The notes below the pieces were generated by a model that did not search any database, was not told where the DNA came from, and worked only from the letters and a program-made list of their open reading frames with translations. 6,299 nt of DNA from an archaeon (GTDB lineage Archaea > Thermoplasmatota > Thermoplasmata > Methanomassiliicoccales > Methanomethylophilaceae): contig JAKSHV010000067.1 of NCBI GenBank assembly GCA_024399225.1, positions 1 through 6,299 on the forward strand, in the 5' to 3' direction. How positions within the stretch are numbered: the first letter of the stretch is position 1; each line of letters opens with the position of its first letter. Below, piece by piece: positions 1 through 4,199 of this stretch. The translations under genes were made by a program, and so were the position numbers.

Positions 1-609
1 GACGATCTTCTGCTCGGGCCAGCTTGCCCTGTAGACGACTGCCATGGGGGTCTCGGGCTCGTAGCCTGCCTCCATGAGGGTCTTGGTGAGCTCGTCCATG
101 AATCCTACGGAAAGGAAGATGCACATGGATGCATGGTGTTTGGCGAGGTCGATGAGTTTCTCCTTAGGAGGGACGGGAGTCCTGCCTTCCATCCTGGTGA
201 TGATGACGGTCTGGCTGACGGAAGGGAGAGTGAACTCCTTCTTGACGGCGGCCGCGGATGCACAGAATGAACTTACTCCGGGGATGACGTCGTACTCGAT
301 CTTCTCTGCGTCGAGCCTTACCATCTGTTCCCTGATTGCTCCGTAGATGGAGGGATCTCCGGTGTGGACACGTGCGACGGTCTTTCCCGCCTTGACTGCG
401 GGAATGGTTACATCCATGACCTCATCGAGGCTCATGTATGCGCTGTCGTAGACGACTGAATCCTTCCTCCTCTTCTCGAGGACGGCGGGGTTGACGAGGG
501 AACCGGCGAAGATGATGATGTCAGCTTCTTCGATAAGCCTCTGTCCTTTGATTGTGATCAGTTCGGGGTCTCCGGGACCTGCTCCGATAAAATGTACCAT
601 TGCTGCCAT
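1..609 (-). CDS. cbiF: Cobalt-precorrin-4 C11-methyltransferase, 3' end cut by window
   Basis: SAM-dependent tetrapyrrole methylase (CbiF/CobM family) that methylates C11 of cobalt-precorrin-4 in anaerobic, cytoplasmic corrin-ring synthesis. 203 codons are visible, running in frame to base 1. The family is about 250 residues, so roughly 50 C-terminal residues are missing. Seen in order: the N-terminal glycine-rich VHFIGAGPGDPELITIKG (residues 5-22), FAGSLVNP (34-41), the SAM-site loop VHTGDPSIYGAI (81-92), VIPGVSSFCASAAA (108-121), TLPSVSQTVIITR (127-139) and YRASWPEQKIV at the cut. The FAGSLV and TGDPSIYGA motifs separate CbiF from the other Cbi methylases. The start is ATG at 609, 2 nt after the cbiL stop. 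GGTG in the last cbiL codons gives a Shine-Dalgarno about 5 nt upstream, so translation is probably coupled. The in-frame ATG at 600 is a weaker alternative. It is cotranscribed with cbiL and probably followed by more cbi genes. Confidence 0.95.
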   Translation of the reverse strand, partial: MAAMVHFIGAGPGDPELITIKGQRLIEEADIIIFAGSLVNPAVLEKRRKDSVVYDSAYMSLDEVMDVTIPAVKAGKTVARVHTGDPSIYGAIREQMVRLDAEKIEYDVIPGVSSFCASAAAVKKEFTLPSVSQTVIITRMEGRTPVPPKEKLIDLAKHHASMCIFLSVGFMDELTKTLMEAGYEPETPMAVVYRASWPEQKIV

Positions 610-611
610 TT

Positions 612-1313
612 TCACACCTTCTTCTTGATTAAAACGGTTGTAAAGTATCCGTACTCGCGAGTGGGGTCGAGGGGACCGATGTACTCGTCGGCCATTCCGA
701 CATTGCTCATGACGGTGGCGTTCTCGAGGGGGATGTTCCTTGCGTTGAGCATCTCCACGATGGCGGGGATGGATGCGAACGCTTTCATGATTACAAGATT
801 GTCAACTGCATCGAGGGTCTTCTCGGCCTTCTCGTTGTTGCGTTTTGCAAGGGAGCAGACTGCAACGTTCTCCTCTCCGATCATGAGGGGGAGCCTTGCA
901 AGTGCGGCACCGTGACAGAATGAAGGAATACCGGGAACGACCTCGGTCTCGTAGCCCCTTTTCTGGATGTCCCTGTCGATATACATGTAGGTACTGTAAA
1001 CCGCGACATCTCCGAGGGTGACCATTGCGACATCCTTTCCCTCGTCGAGCAGACCGCAGACCTTGTCCATGGCCTCTGCCCTGCATCTCTTACGGACCTC
1101 GTCGTCGGGGTTCATGCTGAAAAGGAGTTCGACGATCTCCTTTCCGGAAATGTCAACCTTCTGCTTGATGATCTCAAGTGCGACACCGTCTTCCCCAAGT
1201 TTCTTGACAGGATAAGCGATGACTGCGGATTTTTCCAAAAGTTCTACTGCTTTGAGGGTCATAAGGCCAGCATCGCCAGGGCCTACCCCAATACCGTAAA
1301 GTTTTCCTTTCAT
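612..1313 (-). CDS. cbiL: Cobalt-precorrin-2 C20-methyltransferase
   Basis: Complete SAM-dependent methylase of the CbiL/CobI family, 233 residues from the chosen start, a normal family length. It methylates C20 of cobalt-precorrin-2, the first ring-contraction-directed step of the anaerobic cobalamin pathway. Seen: KLYGIGVGPGDAGLMTLKA (residues 4-22), IAYPVK (32-37), the SAM loop VTLGDVAVYSTYMY (98-111), VVPGIPSFCHGAA (125-137), LVIMKA (173-178) and SNVGMADEYIGPL (203-215). The GDVAVYSTYMY and NVGMADEYIG motifs are typical of CbiL. A longer frame could begin at a GTG at 1322, but that GTG lies inside the AGGTG Shine-Dalgarno (1320-1324) that sits 6 nt before ATG 1313, so I start at 1313. It is the first gene of the operon with cbiF and is transcribed from the divergent region at 1314-1492. 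A methylotrophic methanogen would need the product for its corrinoid methyltransferases, which is an inference. Confidence 0.95.
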   Translation of the reverse strand: MKGKLYGIGVGPGDAGLMTLKAVELLEKSAVIAYPVKKLGEDGVALEIIKQKVDISGKEIVELLFSMNPDDEVRKRCRAEAMDKVCGLLDEGKDVAMVTLGDVAVYSTYMYIDRDIQKRGYETEVVPGIPSFCHGAALARLPLMIGEENVAVCSLAKRNNEKAEKTLDAVDNLVIMKAFASIPAIVEMLNARNIPLENATVMSNVGMADEYIGPLDPTREYGYFTTVLIKKKV

Positions 1314-1319
1314 TCTCAA

Positions 1320-1324
1320 CACCT
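1320..1324 (-). promoter_or_regulatory. Shine-Dalgarno of cbiL (decides start)
   Basis: AGGTG on the minus strand lies 6 nt before ATG 1313. It matches the anti-Shine-Dalgarno of archaeal 16S rRNA. It contains the GTG that would otherwise give a start three codons longer, and this argues against the longer form. Confidence 0.7.
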
Positions 1325-1353
1325 ATATCATTCCACCACAGAGAGTGGCTAAT

Positions 1354-1368
1354 TGGAAATAGTATCCA
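1354..1368. promoter_or_regulatory. Palindromic operator candidate, site 1 (cbiL promoter)
   Basis: TGGA-AATAGTA-TCCA, extended to 7-bp perfect arms (AATTGGA at 1351-1357, TCCAATT at 1365-1371). It lies about 38 bp downstream of the cbiL TATA box, just inside the predicted transcript start near 1373, so a bound protein could block initiation. It is one of four TGGA-N7-TCCA sites in the window. The arms could also pair as a small 5'-leader RNA hairpin. The binding protein is unknown. Confidence 0.65.
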
Positions 1369-1395
1369 ATTCTGAAATTAGTATCTCATCCCTTT

Positions 1396-1403
1396 TTTAT
1401 AAA
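1396..1403 (-). promoter_or_regulatory. TATA box of cbiL-cbiF operon
   Basis: TTTATAAA on the minus strand, within TCTTTATAAAAAAGG, resembles the archaeal TATA consensus. Spacing predicts a start site near 1373 and a leader of about 60 nt before ATG 1313. I see no other good TATA box for this operon in the gap. Confidence 0.6.
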
Positions 1404-1412
1404 GATACCGTG

Positions 1413-1429
1413 CAATTGATACGCAATTG
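1413..1429. repeat. Paired CAATTG words, 11 bp apart
   Basis: CAATTG-ATACG-CAATTG. Each word is itself a palindrome, and the start-to-start distance is 11 bp, one helical turn. The pair lies between the two divergent TATA boxes, where an activator or a second repressor could bind. Function is unknown. Confidence 0.4.
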
Positions 1430-1445
1430 TCGAATTCAATCGACA
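1428..1445. repeat. Inverted repeat TGTCGA-N6-TCGACA next to a TATA box
   Basis: Perfect 6-bp arms (1428-1433 and 1440-1445) around ATTCAA, ending 2 bp before the TATA-like box of the ABC-2 operon. That is where the BRE lies, so a protein bound here would touch TFB/TBP binding. It is distinct from the TGGA-N7-TCCA word. Confidence 0.4.
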
Positions 1446-1447
1446 TG

Positions 1448-1455
1448 TTTATAGA
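1448..1455 (+). promoter_or_regulatory. TATA-like box of ABC-2 transporter operon
   Basis: TTTATAGA is 38 bp before ATG 1493. Typical archaeal spacing puts the start site near 1477, giving a short leader of about 16 nt. The leader has no clear Shine-Dalgarno, which fits short-leader initiation for this first gene. Confidence 0.5.
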
Positions 1456-1459
1456 AACT

Positions 1460-1474
1460 TGGAGCAATTATCCA
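1460..1474. promoter_or_regulatory. Palindromic operator candidate, site 2 (ABC-2 operon promoter)
   Basis: TGGA-GCAATTA-TCCA lies between the TATA-like box and the predicted start site near 1477, a position expected to block polymerase. The arms are only 4 bp, but the spacing is identical to the other three sites. Confidence 0.6.
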
Positions 1475-1492
1475 CCGATATAGGCGTTAAGT

Positions 1493-2419
1493 ATGAGCGA
1501 AGAAGACTACATAATCGCGGTAGACGGACTCGTTAAAAAATACGGTGATAAGAACGCTCTGAACGGCATCAACATGCACATCAAGAGAGGGGAGATGTAC
1601 GCTTTCCTCGGACCGAACGGAGCGGGAAAGACCACCACGGTCAGGGTGCTCAGCACACTGACGGGTTTTGACGAAGGAACCGTTAAGATCAACGGTTACG
1701 ACATCACCAAGGATCCGATGAACGCCAAATCCGCCATCGGAGTCATCCAGCAGCACATCAGTCTCGACAAGGACCTGACCGTATGGGAGAACATGATGGT
1801 GCACGCGATGTACCAGAAGATCCCCCGTGCGGAAAGGAAGCAGCGCATCAGCGACCTTGCCGAGTACATCGGACTCGGAGAGTACTACAACTACAAGGTC
1901 GACAAGCTATCCGGAGGATGGAAGAAGAGGGTCGCCATCGTATGTGCTCTCGTCCACCAGCCCAAACTGCTCTTCCTTGACGAACCTACCGTCGGTCTCG
2001 ACATCCAGGCACGCAGGGGACTCTGGGACCTTCTCAGGAAACTCAACGAGGACGGCATGACTATCTTCCTCACAACCCACTACATCGAAGAGGCCGAATC
2101 CCTATGCAACAGGGTCGGATTCATCGAACACGGAAGGATCATTGCCGAGGATACTCCCGAGAACCTCGCCAAGAATCTCGGAGAGATCACCGTGGAATAC
2201 TTCGGTTCCGACCGTAAGACCCAGTACAGATATTTCGCCAACAAAACCGAGGCAGAGGAATTCTCCCAGAGCCTCGACGACACCTACACAGTCACCGTCC
2301 GCAGGACCAACCTTTCCGATGCGTTTGTAGAGATGACCGGAAACAAGATCGGAGACAATGATTTCATGACATCCAAGGGAATGGGCGGAGGCATGAAGAA
2401 GATGGGAGGTGGAATGTGA
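1493..2419 (+). CDS. ABC-2 type transporter ATP-binding protein (DrrA-like)
   Basis: Cytoplasmic ATPase subunit of an ABC exporter of the DrrA/CcmA-like group, 308 residues. Seen in order: Walker A GPNGAGKTT (residues 40-48), Q-loop around Q86-Q87, signature LSGGW (139-143), Walker B LLFLDEP (159-165) with catalytic Glu164, D-loop VGLD (167-170) and H-loop His196. After the nucleotide-binding domain comes a roughly 85-residue accessory domain, as is usual in DrrA proteins. It ends in an odd Met/Gly-rich tail, KGMGGGMKKMGGGM. The tail codons contain a strong Shine-Dalgarno for the permease, whose ATG shares one base with this gene's stop (TGATG), so the two are translationally coupled and form one transporter. 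The start at 1493 gives a normal N-terminus. The substrate is unknown; drug, lipid or polyketide export is only suggested by family. Confidence 0.92.
   Translation: MSEEDYIIAVDGLVKKYGDKNALNGINMHIKRGEMYAFLGPNGAGKTTTVRVLSTLTGFDEGTVKINGYDITKDPMNAKSAIGVIQQHISLDKDLTVWENMMVHAMYQKIPRAERKQRISDLAEYIGLGEYYNYKVDKLSGGWKKRVAIVCALVHQPKLLFLDEPTVGLDIQARRGLWDLLRKLNEDGMTIFLTTHYIEEAESLCNRVGFIEHGRIIAEDTPENLAKNLGEITVEYFGSDRKTQYRYFANKTEAEEFSQSLDDTYTVTVRRTNLSDAFVEMTGNKIGDNDFMTSKGMGGGMKKMGGGM
2405..2411 (+). promoter_or_regulatory. Strong Shine-Dalgarno of the ABC-2 permease
   Basis: GGAGGTG, inside the codons for the Gly-rich C-terminus of the ATPase, lies 7 nt before ATG 2419. The in-frame GTG at 2416 would be only 4 nt away, so ATG 2419 is preferred. 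Confidence 0.75.
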
Positions 2420-3168
2420 TGTCATTCTTCCATGAGGTTTACTATGTGGCCTGGGGAGATCTTCGCTACATGAGGCACACCTTCAAGAATATCCTCATAT
2501 CTAGTCTCGTAACCCCTATCCTGTACCTTCTCGCATTCGGTTACGGATTAAGGGTAGGTGCGGATGTCGGAGGTGTTCCGTACATCGACTTCGTCATCCC
2601 CGGAGTCATCGCACTCAGCTGTCTCTCATCATCGTTCGCGGCAACATCCACCAGACTGAATGTCCAGAGGTTGTACTACCGCTGTTTCGACGAGATGATG
2701 ATGTGTCCTCTAAGCAATCCTGCGATTATATGCGGAAAAGCACTGATTGGAGTGTGCAGAGGTCTTCTCAGCTCCGCACTGATTTTCACCATCGGATGGG
2801 TTCTGGAACCTTCATATCTGTTCCTCACACCCCTGCTGATTCTGACGGTCATCCTTGCAAGTTTCACATTCTCCATGCTCGGAGTCATGTGTGCACTTCT
2901 TGCAAGGTCCCACGCGGCCATGACCACCTTCAGCTCACTGGTCATCACCCCCATGACCTTCCTCTGCGGCACCTTCTTCGCAATCGACTCGCTCCCCGCA
3001 TGGGCACAGGGCGTACTCTATTGCCTACCTCTGTCGGAGGCCAGTTCCTGTATCAGGGCAGCAGCACTCGGATTCGACTTCCCCTTCTGGGCACTCGGAG
3101 TCCTTGCACTGTTCTTCTGCATCTTCTTCTCGGTAAACCTCTACCTGATCAAGAACAGGAAGATCTAA
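2419..3168 (+). CDS. ABC-2 type transporter permease (DrrB-like)
   Basis: Integral membrane subunit, 249 residues, partner of the ATPase just upstream. Six hydrophobic segments are visible at about residues 25-45, 57-77, 104-128, 135-161, 168-190 and 223-244, the usual ABC-2 topology. Family landmarks are FVIPGVIAL (58-66), the polar YRCFDEMMMCPLSNP stretch after helix 2 (87-101, the likely ATPase coupling region) and CGTFFAIDSLPAWAQ (183-197) before helix 6, like the GxFFPxxxLPxWLQ region of DrrB/NodJ permeases. I start at ATG 2419, which overlaps the ATPase stop by one base, because of the 7-nt spacing from GGAGGTG; a GTG one codon earlier is possible. The substrate cannot be deduced. The operon appears to end here, at the hairpin and T-tract downstream. 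Confidence 0.9.
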   Translation: MSFFHEVYYVAWGDLRYMRHTFKNILISSLVTPILYLLAFGYGLRVGADVGGVPYIDFVIPGVIALSCLSSSFAATSTRLNVQRLYYRCFDEMMMCPLSNPAIICGKALIGVCRGLLSSALIFTIGWVLEPSYLFLTPLLILTVILASFTFSMLGVMCALLARSHAAMTTFSSLVITPMTFLCGTFFAIDSLPAWAQGVLYCLPLSEASSCIRAAALGFDFPFWALGVLALFFCIFFSVNLYLIKNRKI

Positions 3169-3179
3169 ACTGAATTACC

Positions 3180-3213
3180 GATGTCCCAGAATATCTGGGA
3201 CATCATCATTTTT
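3180..3213 (+). terminator. Hairpin plus T-tract after the ABC-2 operon
   Basis: Perfect 11-bp stem (3180-3190 with 3194-3204; arm GATGTCCCAGA) with a 3-nt ATA loop, followed by TTTTT at 3209-3213. It sits 12 nt after the permease stop. Archaeal termination depends mainly on the T-tract, so the stem may instead protect the 3' end or separate the converging transcripts. Confidence 0.6.
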
Positions 3214-3218
3214 AATTG

Positions 3219-3223
3219 AAAAA
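3219..3223 (-). terminator. T-tract terminator candidate of the FecE-like gene
   Basis: TTTTT on the minus strand begins 5 nt beyond the stop codon of the convergent ATPase gene, and the symmetrical hairpin at 3180-3204 lies further downstream on that strand. This fits archaeal oligo-U termination, but the tract is short. Confidence 0.4.
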
Positions 3224-3228
3224 TAGAA

Positions 3229-4023
3229 TCAATCGGACTCGTTGTCCGCGCTCATGGGCACTGCGTCACGGAGAATCACATGGGGTGCACCGAGATCCTC
3301 GATGACCTTGGACTCCACACCGTAGACGATGCTGAGGTTCTCTTCGGTGATGACGTCCATGGGCTTTCCGACGGCGAAAATGGAACCGTCGTGCATCATA
3401 ATTACCTCATCCGAATATTTTGCAGCGATGTTGATGTCATGGCTGATCATGATGATCAGAATGTTCTTCTCGGCAGCAAGACCCTTCAACATCTTAGTGA
3501 CGTCAAGCTGATGCCTTATGTCCAGGTTGGAGGTAGGTTCGTCGAGCAGAAGGACTTTGGGCGTCTGAACGAGTCCTCTGGCAAGCATGACCTTCTGGTG
3601 CTGACCGGCGGAAAGCTCATTGAAAGACCTCATAGCCAGATGTTCGATTCCGAGACGTTTCAGGGTGTCATAGACAATGTCTAGATCCTCATCCATGGAG
3701 TTCCATTTGCTGTAGGGATGTCTACCCATAAGAACAGTATCGACAACAGTCAGTGGGAAGGTGTCGTTTGCAGAATAGGGAACATATCCGACGATCTTGG
3801 CCATCTCTTTGAGTGAGATGTCCTTAACATTAACATCATCAAGCATCACGGTTCCCGCCACGGGGGACAGGATCTTGTTTATGCAGTGGATAAGTGTGGA
3901 TTTACCGACTCCGTTAGGTCCCATAATGGAAACGAACTTGGCTCCAGAGAGATCCAAGGTGATGTCCTTAAGCACGGGAACGCTGGAATATGAGAACTGG
4001 AGATCGTTGATTTTTATCTGCAT
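3229..4023 (-). CDS. ABC importer ATP-binding protein, FecE/BtuD type (iron complex, heme or corrinoid uptake)
   Basis: Cytoplasmic ATPase, 264 residues, of the family that drives uptake of siderophores, heme and cobalamin (FecE, FepC, BtuD). Seen: Walker A GPNGVGKST (residues 35-43), the family-typical PLTVVDTVLMGRHPY (90-104), signature LSAGQ (137-141), Walker B LLLDEP (158-163), D-loop SNLD (165-168) and H-loop His195. The Q-loop position, normally YVPQ in this family, reads YVPY (80-83). The gene has its own promoter and runs divergently from the substrate-binding protein gene at 4200, with operator-like sites of the same pattern in both promoters, so the two probably serve one importer. 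No FecCD/BtuC-type permease is visible; it could lie beyond the right edge. ATG 4023 gives a normal N-terminus. Its Shine-Dalgarno (GTGGGT) is weak. The substrate is not resolved; nearby cbi genes make a corrinoid reasonable but unproved. Confidence 0.92.
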   Translation of the reverse strand: MQIKINDLQFSYSSVPVLKDITLDLSGAKFVSIMGPNGVGKSTLIHCINKILSPVAGTVMLDDVNVKDISLKEMAKIVGYVPYSANDTFPLTVVDTVLMGRHPYSKWNSMDEDLDIVYDTLKRLGIEHLAMRSFNELSAGQHQKVMLARGLVQTPKVLLLDEPTSNLDIRHQLDVTKMLKGLAAEKNILIIMISHDINIAAKYSDEVIMMHDGSIFAVGKPMDVITEENLSIVYGVESKVIEDLGAPHVILRDAVPMSADNESD

Positions 4024-4037
4024 AATCTACCCACTGT

Positions 4038-4052
4038 TGGATTGTTCTTCCA
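4038..4052. promoter_or_regulatory. Palindromic operator candidate, site 3 (FecE-like promoter)
   Basis: TGGA-TTGTTCT-TCCA, centred about 29 bp downstream of the minus-strand TATA box, directly over the predicted start site near 4049 and 14 bp before the start codon. It is the third of four sites with identical TGGA/TCCA arms and spacing. Confidence 0.6.
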
Positions 4053-4070
4053 GGTGAATATCTTGTTTTG

Positions 4071-4079
4071 GATATAAAA
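4071..4079 (-). promoter_or_regulatory. TATA box of the FecE-like gene
   Basis: TTTTATATC on the minus strand is close to the archaeal consensus and predicts a start site near 4049 with a leader of about 26 nt. Read on the plus strand the same bases give TATAAAA, so a contribution to the divergent gene cannot be excluded. Confidence 0.6.
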
Positions 4080-4145
4080 GGACAGTACGAAAAATAATTG
4101 CTGACACAATGTTGGTCTGATTTAGTTGGACATATCATCGGAATG

Positions 4146-4154
4146 TAATAAATA
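4146..4154 (+). promoter_or_regulatory. TATA-like box of the dockerin/substrate-binding protein gene
   Basis: TAATAAATA is 45 bp before ATG 4200 and predicts a start site near 4176, a leader of about 24 nt. It is a weaker match than the divergent box at 4071-4079. Confidence 0.45.
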
Positions 4155-4175
4155 GTAAAGAATTCTACCAATGTC

Positions 4176-4190
4176 TGGATAATATATCCA
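4176..4190. promoter_or_regulatory. Palindromic operator candidate, site 4 (substrate-binding protein promoter)
   Basis: TGGA-TAATATA-TCCA, extended to perfect 8-bp arms (TCTGGATA at 4174-4181, TATCCAGA at 4185-4192). It covers the predicted transcription start and ends 7 bp before ATG 4200. It is the best palindrome of the four and matches site 1 at 11 of 15 positions. As RNA it would form a hairpin close to the start codon, so an effect on translation is an alternative. A weak AGATGAT Shine-Dalgarno-like word overlaps its right arm. Confidence 0.65.
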
Positions 4191-4199
4191 GATGATAAT

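Noticed and set aside
74..1215. Several plus-strand open frames over the cbi genes
   Set aside because: They lie antisense to clear CbiF and CbiL motifs, have no family signature and have no promoter or Shine-Dalgarno of their own.
1314..1492. Cobalamin riboswitch upstream of cbiL
   Set aside because: The predicted leader is only about 60 nt, too short for the aptamer, and I see no B12-box-like sequence. The palindromic site is a better candidate for control.
1907..1921. LSGGW instead of LSGGQ in the ABC-2 ATPase signature
   Set aside because: The fifth signature position is variable in DrrA/YbhF-like ATPases, and Trp followed by basic residues is, to my knowledge, a normal variant there.
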